Below, in pieces: positions 53,601-63,542 of a stretch of 64,000 nucleotides of DNA. The notes beneath the pieces were generated by a model. The model had not been told where the DNA came from, made no database searches, and worked only from the letters and a program-made list of their open reading frames with translations. Position 1 is the stretch's first letter; every line of letters starts with the position of its first letter. The position numbers and the translations under genes were made by a program. This stretch comes from Robinsoniella peoriensis (GTDB taxonomy: Bacteria > Bacillota > Clostridia > Lachnospirales > Lachnospiraceae): the NCBI RefSeq assembly GCF_042680125.1, contig NZ_JBHTNY010000003.1; one strand, given 5' to 3'.

Positions 53601-55875
53601 CCAGCAGAGCCGCCACTATTTTCCTCTGTGCATCCTCATTATAATAAAGTACTTCATACTCATTTCCTTTTTCACTTATCCGTGTTATAGCCTGTATTCC
53701 ATATCCGGCACCCGTTTCTGTTACGGTTTTAAATAGCCGTCCGTTTATCACTCTGTCTTCCAGATAACCTTCTTCTGTCAGTTTCTGTAATATTGCTTTA
53801 TTCGTGAGCCGTTTCATAACCTGATCATCCCGTAAGTCATTGATTTGTCCCACCAGGTCACTTAATGTCGTCTGTTCCGAGTAATAGATCTGTTCCGCAG
53901 TTTCATTGGTTAAAACAAATTCAGATTTTTTGTTCTTGCTGCGTTTTTCTTTTATTTCTCCCTCTTTTGCAAAATCACTATCTTCACTTCCTGCAAATCC
54001 GATTTCACTTGCAGATGCAGTTGTGGCTCCATTCTGCACGCAGTTTAAAAATCGTTCTCCGTACTTTTCGTACTTGAATTCTCCCACACCGGATACCGTA
54101 AGCATTTCTTCCCTGGTCTTTGGTTTCAACACGCACATATGAACCAGGCTTTTATCTGAAAATACAACGTATGGCGGTACTTTTTCTTCTCTTGCAATTT
54201 CTGTCCTTAAACTCCGCAGTTTTTCAAACAAATCCTCATCTGCTTCTGAAAGAGATAACCCAGCCGTTTTGCTTTTCTTCGCTTTCTTTTCCTGCTTTGC
54301 CTTAGTTTCTTTTTCTTGTTCTTTAGACATCTTCATCAAAACCCGTTCATCCTCATGAAGAATCAGTCCTGATTTTTCCGTAAGTTTTATAATCGTATAC
54401 TCATCATTTGTCGCACTTAAAAACTCGTTCAGCAGCAGATGATTCATCACCTGACGCAGCTTATGTGCAGGTGTTTTTGCAAGCTCTCCGTAATGGGGAT
54501 TGCCATCCATCCGGTACTGCCTGATCTTCGCGGTATTCGCACCATGTACCGTATCGATGATTACATTTATACCATACCTCTGATGGCTGGTCTGTACGCA
54601 CCCAATCAGACTCTTAGCCAAATCGGTTACATCAACCTCTTCAAACTGGGTCAGGCAATTAGAACAATTCCCGCAGTAATGATCTCCGTATTCTCCAAAG
54701 TATCGAAGTAAGTAATCCCTCAGGCAGTCATTGGTACAGCAGTAGAAAGTCATCTTTTTCAACCGCTCACGGTCACGTTCTCTTACCACTGCTCTGGTAA
54801 TATCATCCAATTCATCATTATCTATATCATGCTCGATAAAAAACTGATTGGTAATCACATCCTGCCCGTTATATAAGAGGATACATTCCCCCGGTTCCCC
54901 GTCTCTTCCCGCTCTTCCTGCTTCCTGATAATAGTTCTCTACATTTTTGGGCATTCCATAGTGGATAACAAATCTGACATTGGATTTATCAATTCCCATT
55001 CCAAATGCATTCGTTGCCACCATGACAGGTGCTCTGTCATATGTAAAATCTTCCTGGTTTTCCTGCCTTTCCCTATCACCAAGCCCAGCATGGTAACGGG
55101 TTGCCAAAACCCCATCCCGTACCAGATTTTCATGAACTTCCTCTACCACTTTTCTGGTCAGGCAGTATATAATTCCGCTTTCTTCAGGATGCATATCCAG
55201 ATAATTTTTAACAGCTCCATAACGGTCCTTCGGCTTTAAAACCGAGAAATACAGATTCGACCTGTCAAATCCCGTACTGACCACAGTGGGCGCCTGGAGC
55301 ATTAAAATATCAATAATATCATCTCTTACTTCCTGTGTTGCAGTAGCCGTAAATGCACAAATAACCGGTCTTATGGAAAATAGCTGGATAAATTCCAGAA
55401 TTTTTAAGTAACTTGGTCTGAAATCCTGTCCCCACTGAGATACACAGTGTGCCTCATCTACTGCAATCATTGAAATTTTCACCTGCATAGCAAAGTTTAA
55501 AAACTCTTCTGTCATCAACCGTTCGGGCGCCACATAAATAATCTTATACTGACCCATTCTGGCTAGATCCAAAGCTTTATAATATTGAGATGTTGTAAGG
55601 GAACTATTTAAAAATGCGGCATGAACGCCTGCTTGATTTAATGCTCTGACCTGATCTTTCATAAGAGAAATGAGTGGAGAAATAACTAAAGTAATACCAT
55701 CTAATAACAAACCGGGTACCTGGAAACACAACGACTTTCCCGCTCCCGTTGGCATAATCCCCAGTGTATCCCGTCCTGACAAAATACTGTCAATCAGAGT
55801 TTCCTGTCCTTCACGGAACTCATCGTATCCAAAATACTGCTTTAAAACCTTCATCTTTTCCTTGCGTAAATCCAA
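53590..55875 (-). CDS. recQ: ATP-dependent DNA helicase RecQ
   Basis: This protein of about 761 residues is a 3'-5' helicase of the RecQ family: MPTGAGKSLCFQVP, DEAHCVSQWG, the zinc-binding Cys cluster (CTNDCLRDYLLRYFGEYGDHYCGNC), an RQC winged helix and an HRDC-like domain. About 130 residues after HRDC make it longer than E. coli RecQ (about 609). The start is uncertain: TTG at 55875 (eight bases after AAAGG), GTG three codons earlier, or ATG seven codons later. The final codons lie in a family B repeat. Confidence 0.93.
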   Translation of the reverse strand: MDLRKEKMKVLKQYFGYDEFREGQETLIDSILSGRDTLGIMPTGAGKSLCFQVPGLLLDGITLVISPLISLMKDQVRALNQAGVHAAFLNSSLTTSQYYKALDLARMGQYKIIYVAPERLMTEEFLNFAMQVKISMIAVDEAHCVSQWGQDFRPSYLKILEFIQLFSIRPVICAFTATATQEVRDDIIDILMLQAPTVVSTGFDRSNLYFSVLKPKDRYGAVKNYLDMHPEESGIIYCLTRKVVEEVHENLVRDGVLATRYHAGLGDRERQENQEDFTYDRAPVMVATNAFGMGIDKSNVRFVIHYGMPKNVENYYQEAGRAGRDGEPGECILLYNGQDVITNQFFIEHDIDNDELDDITRAVVRERDRERLKKMTFYCCTNDCLRDYLLRYFGEYGDHYCGNCSNCLTQFEEVDVTDLAKSLIGCVQTSHQRYGINVIIDTVHGANTAKIRQYRMDGNPHYGELAKTPAHKLRQVMNHLLLNEFLSATNDEYTIIKLTEKSGLILHEDERVLMKMSKEQEKETKAKQEKKAKKSKTAGLSLSEADEDLFEKLRSLRTEIAREEKVPPYVVFSDKSLVHMCVLKPKTREEMLTVSGVGEFKYEKYGERFLNCVQNGATTASASEIGFAGSEDSDFAKEGEIKEKRSKNKKSEFVLTNETAEQIYYSEQTTLSDLVGQINDLRDDQVMKRLTNKAILQKLTEEGYLEDRVINGRLFKTVTETGAGYGIQAITRISEKGNEYEVLYYNEDAQRKIVAALLERA

Positions 55876-55958
55876 AATATTCACCTTTCTGCCGTCTGCT
55901 GCGGCTGCTGATTTATTATATGCTAAATCTTTATATTCTTAATGATTCTTATAATATG

Positions 55959-55987
55959 AATATAGCGGTTATTCAAAAGGATGTCAA
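55959..55987 (-). promoter_or_regulatory. sigma-A type promoter of recQ
   Basis: On the minus strand a consensus TTGACA (55982-55987) and TATATT (55959-55964) are separated by 17 bases, about 85 bases before the recQ start and just after the terminator of the ABC exporter operon. Confidence 0.75.
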
Positions 55988-56022
55988 TAGTTTCTTGGAT
56001 GTAGTAATGGGGATACTGATTA

Positions 56023-56074
56023 AGAAAACAGGCAGATGACGCATACCTCATAGGTCCATGCCATCATCTGCCTG
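56023..56074 (-). terminator. terminator of the ABC exporter operon
   Basis: CAGGCAGATGA (56029-56039) pairs with TCATCTGCCTG (56064-56074), 11 bp, with a further short stem in the loop. TTTTCTTAA follows on the minus strand. It lies 40 bases past the stop of the last exporter gene. Confidence 0.75.
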
Positions 56075-56113
56075 TTACGGGCCAGCTCTTCTTTTCAACG
56101 ATTAATATTTTAC

Positions 56114-56731
56114 CTACCTTCTTCTCTGCCTGTATAAAATACCAACACCAATCAATACGATACCTGCCGCACCTAAAACAATCTTCTCCTCAAAACTGCC
56201 TCTTGCCATGGAGAACAGAAAGAATTTCTGAAAATATTTATCTCCGGAATAATTACATACATAATATACCATTGGAGCCATATAAGCGATTGCTACATTA
56301 TCAGATAAACTGTATGCAAATATTCCAAGCCCGCCTAAAAAGACAGCGCCTCCCATGACTCCAAAGTAATACTGAATCGGAGAAAACACCGGATTATTGG
56401 AATACAAAATGATGATAAATGCCCCCAATACCACAAACAATGCCAACAGGGACTCCGTCAGCCGTATCAGATGTACTTTGACCTCAGGCATATATTTACT
56501 CTTAGCAAGATCCCGGATGTTCTTATCCTGGTCAGGAATAAAAATCGGAACTAACAGAATAATGCCCGCTAACTGTACATACATTTCCAGCGTCTGTGCT
56601 ACCTGGCCAGAATCCAATCCTTTCATCCCCATCAAAACCGGAGCTAACAGGCTAAAACATAAGGCAATCAAAAGATGGGGCAGAAAATTATGCTTCAGAT
56701 TTGCTTTTCCCACTGCGATATACAATTCCAT
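56114..56731 (-). CDS. small membrane subunit of an ABC-2 type exporter
   Basis: This 205-residue protein has about six hydrophobic segments and ends in a basic RQRRR tail. I do not recognise its family. Its position as the last gene after an ATPase and a larger ABC-2 permease makes it a likely second membrane subunit. The start at 56731 overlaps the preceding gene by 44 bases; it opens MELYIAVGKANLKHNFLPH, and the earlier in-frame ATG lacks a ribosome site. Confidence 0.68.
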   Translation of the reverse strand: MELYIAVGKANLKHNFLPHLLIALCFSLLAPVLMGMKGLDSGQVAQTLEMYVQLAGIILLVPIFIPDQDKNIRDLAKSKYMPEVKVHLIRLTESLLALFVVLGAFIIILYSNNPVFSPIQYYFGVMGGAVFLGGLGIFAYSLSDNVAIAYMAPMVYYVCNYSGDKYFQKFFLFSMARGSFEEKIVLGAAGIVLIGVGILYRQRRR

Positions 56732-57953
56732 TGAATTTCCAGATCCCCTTTCTTTTCCATTCATAAATAAATATGGTTGCTATTAATAAGACTACTGCCA
56801 ACACGGTAAAAAAGATACGGTTCGTTAACAGCCCCTGGTACTCTTCTAAAAATTTCTCACCCTCTCCCACCGTATTCCATCTTGGTGCCAAATGTAAACC
56901 AAATCCTCCTACAAGTCCATTTTTTACTGCACTATTTATATCAATGAACCACCAGATTCCCTGAATCAGTATCCCCAGAGCGCTGTCCGTGAGTTCAGTA
57001 AAGAAAAACCCAATGGAAACTACCATCATTGCCGTAGGAAAAAGCCATCCCAAAATGTATTTCATATATGAGAATACGTCTGCAGATACTCCCAGTGTTC
57101 TTGCATAGTAAATTCCTTCCATCATAGGTGAAATGCTTAAAATAACCACTGGTATCATGCTCATAATCAGTGTTGCCAGATAGCGGGAAAGTACAATTGA
57201 TACAGAAGATGCTTTTCTGGAATATATGAGTCCACTGGCACCTGCACGCTTATCCCGCAGTCCCCTTGTTACAGCCAGAAATACCGGAAGTATCGCCAGC
57301 ATCAACACCATATAGTCACAGAATATCCGGGCAAATGCACCGGTCACATGATCCACATCAATGATCTGCTGATACTCAATCAGAGCCTCTTCATAATTCA
57401 TTGGAACCATTGCATTGCGGGACATCTTCTCAGGTGCATAATAGGAAGATCCGTTAGCCCCCAGAATAGAATCCACTTCTTTCATTAACTGTTCAAACTG
57501 CTCATAAGTAATGGTATCTGATATTACTGTACGCCCGGACATCGGCGGCATGATGGTTCCCTGCTGCGTTTGGTTAGAAGAATTTGGACTGTCTGCTTGT
57601 AAATCACGTACTAAATCTTCTTCTGTCTTTCCCGTCACTTCTTCCAGTATCTCTGCTACACGGTTATAATCTTCTTTATCCAGGGATACTGATTTATAAA
57701 ATCCGATAGGATAAGCAGCATACGAATTGTTATACCAATCCCGTATCAGTTTGCCTGTTGTAGCCTCCATAATCTCTTTAGGGTCACTGCTCTCTTTCAT
57801 TCCATAAGACTCCTGTCCAGGCTGAGGCTTTGTAATAATTGAAAATTCCTCCATCTGCGAAGTAACAAACACGGCAAGTATAATCAGGTACAAGTAAAAG
57901 ATTAGACTCTTAAATATCTGTTTGCATTCCTTTCCTAACAAACTCAGAAACAT
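56688..57953 (-). CDS. ABC-2 type transporter permease
   Basis: This 421-residue membrane protein has one N-terminal membrane segment (about 16-33), a large extracytoplasmic loop of about 170 residues, and then five or six membrane segments. This is the layout of ABC-2 permeases that export peptides, lipids or antibiotics. The start at 57953 overlaps the ATPase stop by one base (ATGA) and follows GAGGTGACAGGTG. Its substrate is unknown; the linked two-component system suggests a drug or envelope-stress response. Confidence 0.8.
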   Translation of the reverse strand: MFLSLLGKECKQIFKSLIFYLYLIILAVFVTSQMEEFSIITKPQPGQESYGMKESSDPKEIMEATTGKLIRDWYNNSYAAYPIGFYKSVSLDKEDYNRVAEILEEVTGKTEEDLVRDLQADSPNSSNQTQQGTIMPPMSGRTVISDTITYEQFEQLMKEVDSILGANGSSYYAPEKMSRNAMVPMNYEEALIEYQQIIDVDHVTGAFARIFCDYMVLMLAILPVFLAVTRGLRDKRAGASGLIYSRKASSVSIVLSRYLATLIMSMIPVVILSISPMMEGIYYARTLGVSADVFSYMKYILGWLFPTAMMVVSIGFFFTELTDSALGILIQGIWWFIDINSAVKNGLVGGFGLHLAPRWNTVGEGEKFLEEYQGLLTNRIFFTVLAVVLLIATIFIYEWKRKGIWKFNGIVYRSGKSKSEA

Positions 57954-58831
57954 CACCTGTCACCTCTTTCCTTCTGCATCAGATACATATATGCATCCTC
58001 GACGTTTGGCTCACAGGGGACAGCTCCGGAAAATGGTTTTTCTTCCGAAACAAATTTCACATTCAGATGATTCCCTATTGTCATCATGCTGGTAACAACA
58101 TATTTTTCTTTCATACCCGAAAGTTCTTTTTTGGAAATCTCAGCTGTATAGATTTTCTGGTCTGCTTCGTGAAGAAGCTGTTCCACAGTACCTTTATACA
58201 GAATTCTGCCGTGGTTCAGGATTGCAATATCCTCACAGGTTGCCTCAATATCCCCAACAATATGCGTAGATAAAATTACGATGCGTTCTTCTGCAAGCTC
58301 GCAGAGCAAATTCCGAAAACGCACCCGTTCTTCCGGATCCAGCCCTGCCGTAGGCTCATCCACAATCAATACTTTTGGATCATGGAGAATAGCCTGCGCT
58401 ATCCCCAGTCTTCTGCGCATTCCGCCTGACATGGCCCGTACCTTCGTTTTTCTTTCCTCCTGCAGATTTACCTTTTCAAGCAGGATCCCAATACGCTCCT
58501 GGCGGCGGGATCTGCTCATTCCGGACAAGACCCCTAAATAATCCATCGCTTCATAAGCAGTCATATTTCCATACATGTTAAAATCCTGTGGCAGATAACC
58601 GATCATTTTCCTTATTTCCTCCGCCTTCCCGATGGGAACCTGACACACCGTTACTTCTCCTGCATTTTTTTTAAGCAGTGTGGCAAGGACTTTCATAAGT
58701 GTGGTCTTTCCTGCTCCGTTAGGGCCAAGCAACCCAAACATTCCACTTTCAATCTTAAGATTGATATTTTTTAACGCCTGTTTTTTGCCATAATTTTTAT
58801 CCAGATTTTCGATTATGATTTCTGTAGACAT
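57953..58831 (-). CDS. ABC transporter ATP-binding protein
   Basis: This 292-residue ATPase drives the adjacent exporter. It has Walker A GLLGPNGAGKTTLMK, signature SGGMRRRLGIAQA, Walker B VLIVDEPTAGLDP and switch His (LSTHIVGD). It resembles the CcmA/NatA group of ABC-2 exporter ATPases. The start follows AGAGGAGAATAAAA, 65 bases after the histidine kinase gene. Confidence 0.93.
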   Translation of the reverse strand: MSTEIIIENLDKNYGKKQALKNINLKIESGMFGLLGPNGAGKTTLMKVLATLLKKNAGEVTVCQVPIGKAEEIRKMIGYLPQDFNMYGNMTAYEAMDYLGVLSGMSRSRRQERIGILLEKVNLQEERKTKVRAMSGGMRRRLGIAQAILHDPKVLIVDEPTAGLDPEERVRFRNLLCELAEERIVILSTHIVGDIEATCEDIAILNHGRILYKGTVEQLLHEADQKIYTAEISKKELSGMKEKYVVTSMMTIGNHLNVKFVSEEKPFSGAVPCEPNVEDAYMYLMQKERGDR

Positions 58832-58896
58832 TTTTATTCTCCTCTCTGCTATTCCTTTGTGGTTTTTATCATACGGACTAAATATCTACACTTTTC

Positions 58897-60090
58897 CTAT
58901 TTCACACCAAAAATTGCACAAATAATTGCTCCCCCATCTATGCTGTTTGCCAGGTCCAGGCTCCCGCCATGTTTTTCACATAAAAATTTACAGATAAACA
59001 GACCGATTCCATAATGTGTGCCATCATCCTTCCCCTTTTGGTCACTGTAATATGGACGGTCTGCCATTTTAAGTCCTTCCTTGGAAAATCCTTCCCCGTC
59101 ATCCTGAACATAGAGGTACAACTCCCCATAATCTTCACTGCTTTCCAGGGTAATAACAACTTTTGATTTGGCATACCGCGTAGCATTGGACAGCATATTT
59201 TCAAGAATTTCCATAAAAATCATCTCATCCAAAAACCAGTCAGAATCCGTTGGAAGTGCAGACTCACAGGTAACTTTTATTTCTCCCATTTCTTCCATAA
59301 TCTGTGCAATCCCTGATGTCCTTTTAAACAGTGTTTCCCCTGTTATATTTTTTCTGTTTAATTCCAGAGCCTCCAGGCTGCCCACTTCCTTCATGGTATT
59401 GGTAAAATTCATCAGCCGCATTGCCTGTGCATTGATTAAATCAAAATTTTCCATCATCTGCTCCTCCGTAATTTTACCGGTAGGGTAATATTTACTTAAA
59501 AAATCCGCATATCCATGGATAACTGTAAGGGGAGTCCGAAGATCATGTGCAAACGCTGCATTCAAGCGACGCTGCTCCTCCATCATATTCCACATTCTTT
59601 TATTATTTTCTATCAGCGTAATGCGCATCTGCTCAAATGCACTGCACACCTCTCCCAGTTCATCCTTCCCCTCATAGACGCACTCGTACCCCAGTTCATT
59701 GTCTCCAATATGCTTTACCTGCCGCTTTAATAACTCAATCGGTTCCGCCAGCTTATTCTTATAAAATAAATAGGAGGTAACAATAACTGCACCTATGCTA
59801 TAGACAACAATACTGAATGACTGTAAAAAGATCACCGCAAAAGTCAGAATCTGATCCGGCAGTGTCATTTTAACCTCTGTCCATACCAGATTTGTTGTAA
59901 TCCCATAGGTATTTCCAAAATATCGTATACTTAGCAGCGTACTCCATTTTTCGCCGACCGCCGTACTGACTGCAAAAAGTATTAAAACCGCTCCAATGGC
60001 AATCAGCAGGTACGTTGCCATTGCCCTTTTCAGGGAAATATCCAGCATCTTTTTCTTAAATTTAAATACCAGTTCATCTATCCAATCCAT
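58897..60090 (-). CDS. sensor histidine kinase of the exporter operon
   Basis: This 397-residue kinase has two membrane segments (about 24-46 and 80-108) around a short external loop, a HAMP-like linker, the H-box FAHDLRTPLTVIHG, the N-box NMLSNATRYAK, and G-boxes DDGEGFSKEG and GIGLFICKF. It overlaps the response regulator gene by 13 bases. Together they probably sense the compound or stress handled by the ABC exporter downstream. Confidence 0.92.
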   Translation of the reverse strand: MDWIDELVFKFKKKMLDISLKRAMATYLLIAIGAVLILFAVSTAVGEKWSTLLSIRYFGNTYGITTNLVWTEVKMTLPDQILTFAVIFLQSFSIVVYSIGAVIVTSYLFYKNKLAEPIELLKRQVKHIGDNELGYECVYEGKDELGEVCSAFEQMRITLIENNKRMWNMMEEQRRLNAAFAHDLRTPLTVIHGYADFLSKYYPTGKITEEQMMENFDLINAQAMRLMNFTNTMKEVGSLEALELNRKNITGETLFKRTSGIAQIMEEMGEIKVTCESALPTDSDWFLDEMIFMEILENMLSNATRYAKSKVVITLESSEDYGELYLYVQDDGEGFSKEGLKMADRPYYSDQKGKDDGTHYGIGLFICKFLCEKHGGSLDLANSIDGGAIICAIFGVK

Positions 60091-60752
60091 TTATAACCCA
60101 CTCCCCAAACAGTTTCTACATAGGTCTTGTCTGCATATTTCCCGATTTTCAAACGTATTCTGCGAATGTGTTCCGCAATAATATTGCTGTCACTTTCCCC
60201 GTCAAAGCCCCGGATGCGCTCATAGATCGTCTCTTTACTGAAAATCTGCCCCCGGTTCATGGAAAGCAGTTCTATAATATCGAATTCAGTTTTCGTTAAG
60301 GTAATTTCTTTATTCTGATAATAAATACTCCGCTCCGTATAATTGATAAGCAGATCATCTGTAAACTTCAAGGTTTCCTTTGCACCGCTCCTGTGTTCCC
60401 TCCTCAAATGTGCCGCCACCCTTGCCCCTAATTCTTCTATACTAAAGGGTTTTAATATATAATCATCCCCTCCGATCATCAACCCGTTAATCCTGTCCCT
60501 TTCTTCCACCTTTGCCGTCAAAAACAAAATCGGACAAGCGACATGATCTCTGATTTTTCTGCACACATCCAGCCCATTCATATCCGGCATATTAATATCC
60601 AGCAGAATGATATCCGGCTGTATCTCAATTTTTTCCAGAGCCTCACTCCCGCCGCAGGCCGTATAGACCAGATATCCCTGCATATTAAAATAATCCTTTA
60701 ATAACTTTAAAATATGTATTTCATCATCAACTGCCAAGATTTTATACTGCAT
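60078..60752 (-). CDS. OmpR-family response regulator
   Basis: This 224-residue protein has a receiver domain with phospho-acceptor Asp52 (LLDINMPDMNG) and conserved Lys in FLTAKVEERD, plus a C-terminal winged helix ending ETVWGVGYKWIG. It is the first gene of the kinase-exporter operon and starts after AAAGGAGAGTCTTA. It likely activates this operon; no operator was recognised. Confidence 0.94.
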   Translation of the reverse strand: MQYKILAVDDEIHILKLLKDYFNMQGYLVYTACGGSEALEKIEIQPDIILLDINMPDMNGLDVCRKIRDHVACPILFLTAKVEERDRINGLMIGGDDYILKPFSIEELGARVAAHLRREHRSGAKETLKFTDDLLINYTERSIYYQNKEITLTKTEFDIIELLSMNRGQIFSKETIYERIRGFDGESDSNIIAEHIRRIRLKIGKYADKTYVETVWGVGYKWIG

Positions 60753-61047
60753 TAAGACTCTCCTTTATGTGAAAACATAGTAAATTTCGTTTGTTAAAAT
60801 AACGAGCTTATTTTATCATATAAATCTCTATAAAAATACTATATCAACGTAGGAAATTTTTACTATGAAAGGAATTCATAATTTTGTAGGAGATATTGAT
60901 AAGTTACAAAAATATATTGGGTTTAGTATTTACCCACGCATACCAATTCCCCTATAGACTTCCCAAACCTACTATGCTAGAATATCCCTGACAACTAGAT
61001 TATTTATACATTTTTCTATTTAAAAAAATACATTCAGGAGGCTCTTT

Positions 61048-62397
61048 ATGTTTACTAAGGATCGCAGTTTTTATCATAATTTTTTCTCTCTGTATTGGAT
61101 TCTGGTCCTTCAGAATGTTATTGTTTTAAGTGTCAATCTAGCTGATAATATTATGCTTGGTGCCTATAATGAAACAGCTTTATCCGGCGTTGCAGCAGTG
61201 AATCAGATACAGTTTGTGCTTCAGCAGCTGATGAATGGATGTGGTGACAGCCTGGTGGTATTGGGAAGTCAATATTGGGGGCAGCGGCGAATTGAACCCA
61301 TTCGTAAGCTCTCTACTATTGCCCTGCGGGCGGCTTTGCTTTTTGCAGTTCTTTTGTTTATTACAGTCAGCCTCTTCCCTCATGGTGTATTGAGCTTATT
61401 TACCAACGACGAAGCAATTATCGCTGCAGGAATGGAATACTTATCCATTATTCGTTTTACCTATATTATATTTGCGATTACAACTGTACTTCTGGCCTCC
61501 CTTCGAAGTGTGGAAAGTGTTAAGATTGCTTTCTATATATCAATCAGCGCTCTGGTAATAAATTGCTGTATCAATTATACTCTGATCTACGGACATTTTG
61601 GTTTTCCGGAAATGGGAGCAAAAGGAGCTGCAATCGGCACACTGGCTGCGCGAATCAGCGAATTGCTTATCGTCTGTTTCTACCTATATAAAAAAGATCA
61701 GAAATTGCATTTAAAACTCAGAGATTTTCTGCACTGCGACCGTACTCTGCTTCACGACTATATCCATGTATGTTATCCGGTAATTATTGTGGCAGGAATG
61801 TGGGGGTTATCCACAGCCATGCAGACCGTAATCCTGGGACATCTGCAGTCCAATGCTATTGCAGCCAACAGTGTCGCCTCTACCTTGTTCCTGATTCTGA
61901 AAGTGGCATCGGTAGGTGCTTCCTCCTGCGCCACAATTGTAATCGGCAAGACAATCGGCTGCGGAGATATGCACAAGGTAAAAGAATATACCCGAACCTT
62001 ACAATTAATGTTCCTCTGTATCGGCCTTTTAACTAGCCTTGCCTTATTCCTGTTAAAAACTCCGATTTTGGGACTTTACGCTTTATCTGAAGAAACCAAA
62101 TACCTGGCAAATGCATTTTTAACCATATTATGTGTGACCTGCATCGGCACCGCATACCAGATGCCTGTCCTGACAGGCTTAATCCGTGGCGGCGGCGATA
62201 CAAGGTTTGCCATGATTAATGACATCATCAGTATCTGGTTGATTGTCATTCCCATCTCCTTCCTTGCTGCCTTTTATTTCCGATTGTCACCGATTATCGT
62301 CGTATGCTGTCTGAATTCAGATCAGATATTTAAATGTGTCATTGCTTTTATCCGGGTAAACAGTTATAAATGGGTAAAGAATCTTACAAGGGCATAA
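61048..62397 (+). CDS. MATE-family efflux transporter
   Basis: This 449-residue protein has about twelve membrane segments in two similar halves, as in the multidrug and toxic compound extrusion family. Typical features are LADNIMLGAYNETALSGVAAVNQI near the N terminus and MPVLTGLIRGGGDTRF in the second half. It probably exports organic cations or toxins using Na+ or H+. It begins 7 bases after AGGAGG. The upstream 295-base gap holds no other convincing gene. Confidence 0.92.
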   Translation: MFTKDRSFYHNFFSLYWILVLQNVIVLSVNLADNIMLGAYNETALSGVAAVNQIQFVLQQLMNGCGDSLVVLGSQYWGQRRIEPIRKLSTIALRAALLFAVLLFITVSLFPHGVLSLFTNDEAIIAAGMEYLSIIRFTYIIFAITTVLLASLRSVESVKIAFYISISALVINCCINYTLIYGHFGFPEMGAKGAAIGTLAARISELLIVCFYLYKKDQKLHLKLRDFLHCDRTLLHDYIHVCYPVIIVAGMWGLSTAMQTVILGHLQSNAIAANSVASTLFLILKVASVGASSCATIVIGKTIGCGDMHKVKEYTRTLQLMFLCIGLLTSLALFLLKTPILGLYALSEETKYLANAFLTILCVTCIGTAYQMPVLTGLIRGGGDTRFAMINDIISIWLIVIPISFLAAFYFRLSPIIVVCCLNSDQIFKCVIAFIRVNSYKWVKNLTRA

Positions 62398-62443
62398 AGT
62401 TAAGCAGCTTGTCTGAAATTCATTCACAGACAATAATTAAGAA

Positions 62444-62490
62444 AAAAGAAACCTCACAGCATTCCATAATTCCTGAAAGGTTTCTTTTTA
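62444..62490. terminator. bidirectional terminator between MATE and CDF genes
   Basis: AAAAAGAAACCT (62444-62455) pairs with AGGTTTCTTTTT (62479-62490). T-rich tracts result on both strands, so it can end both convergent transcripts. Confidence 0.85.
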
Positions 62491-62538
62491 TTTTCTGTTC
62501 TATTCTTATGTATTCTATTTAAAATCGCTCATACGTCC

Positions 62539-63420
62539 TTATGCTTTTCTTACCGGATTCACATGCACCATACAGTGCTTCACACTAGGAAAAGTACCTT
62601 CTATCTCATCATGGGTCCTCTGTGCTATTGAGTGGGCCTCAGTGAGTGTTTCTTCCCCATCTGCCTGAATTTCAATATCTACATAGATTTTATCTGCAAA
62701 TAATCTTGTTTTAATTTGGTCAATTCCCATAACACCTTCCTGCCGGCTGATTACCTTACGCATCTCATCAACGACTTCATCTTCACAGGCTTTATCCATC
62801 ATTTTATCAATGGCATCTTTAAATACATCAAATGCTGCCTTTAGGATAAAAATGCAGATTACCACACTGGCAATGGGATCAAAAACAGGAAGCCCAAGTC
62901 TTGCCCCCAGAATACCTATCATACTTCCAATCGATGACAGAGCATCGGAACGATGATGCCACGCATCCGCCATTAACGCTCCGGAATTAATTTTTTTTGC
63001 CGCCGCTCTGGTATACCAATACATGGCTTCTTTGGTCACAATCGAAATTATCGCTGCCACAAGCGCCAGCATTCCCGGAATCGCCAGGGACTCCGTATCC
63101 CCGGATAATATTTTCCGTATCCCGCTGTATCCGATTCCAAGCCCGGTAATCCCCAGTACAATAGCAAGTACCAGGGCAGCCACACATTCCATTCGTTCAT
63201 GGCCATACGGATGTTCTTTATCCGATTCTTTGCTTGCCATCTTAACACCGAGAATTACAATTAATGTACTAAATACATCCGAAGCAGAATGAACTGCATC
63301 AGAAATCATTGCTCCTGATTTTGCAAATATACCTGCATAGAGCTTAAACAGAGACAAAACTATATTTCCTATAATGGTGACAATTGATACTTTTGTTGCA
63401 ATTTGTTGATTTGATTTCAT
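62539..63420 (-). CDS. cation diffusion facilitator, probable Ni/Co exporter
   Basis: This 293-residue CDF protein has six membrane segments, metal-site motifs SDAVHSASDVFST (segment 2) and DAWHHRSDALSS (segment 5), and a C-terminal cytoplasmic ferredoxin-like domain. Segment 5 carries H-x-x-x-D. CDF proteins export divalent metals in exchange for protons. The leader contains a NiCo-type riboswitch, which makes nickel or cobalt the likely substrate. The start at 63420 follows AGGGGTGAAGAAA; earlier in-frame codons run into the leader terminator. Confidence 0.93.
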   Translation of the reverse strand: MKSNQQIATKVSIVTIIGNIVLSLFKLYAGIFAKSGAMISDAVHSASDVFSTLIVILGVKMASKESDKEHPYGHERMECVAALVLAIVLGITGLGIGYSGIRKILSGDTESLAIPGMLALVAAIISIVTKEAMYWYTRAAAKKINSGALMADAWHHRSDALSSIGSMIGILGARLGLPVFDPIASVVICIFILKAAFDVFKDAIDKMMDKACEDEVVDEMRKVISRQEGVMGIDQIKTRLFADKIYVDIEIQADGEETLTEAHSIAQRTHDEIEGTFPSVKHCMVHVNPVRKA

Positions 63421-63497
63421 TTTCTTCACCCCTATTCTAAATGTTAACCGACCATGCTCAGACTCATTCATAAGATGCGCTGTTCTGTTCGGAAAAC

Positions 63498-63542
63498 AAA
63501 AAAAACACACCTGCGGAACATACTACTGTCCCACAGATGTGT
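63498..63542 (-). terminator. riboswitch-controlled terminator in the CDF leader
   Basis: On the minus strand ACACATCTG (63534-63542) pairs with CAGGTGTGT (63505-63513), one mismatch, and eight T residues follow. The 5' arm also pairs in the riboswitch helix P4 (CAGATG/CATCTG), so the two folds exclude each other. It would stop transcription before the CDF gene when metal is absent. Confidence 0.82.

Noticed and set aside
60865..60957. 30-codon plus-strand frame between the response regulator and MATE genes
   Set aside because: Only a weak TAGGAAA site at long spacing precedes it and the peptide has no family features; it may be chance in AT-rich DNA.
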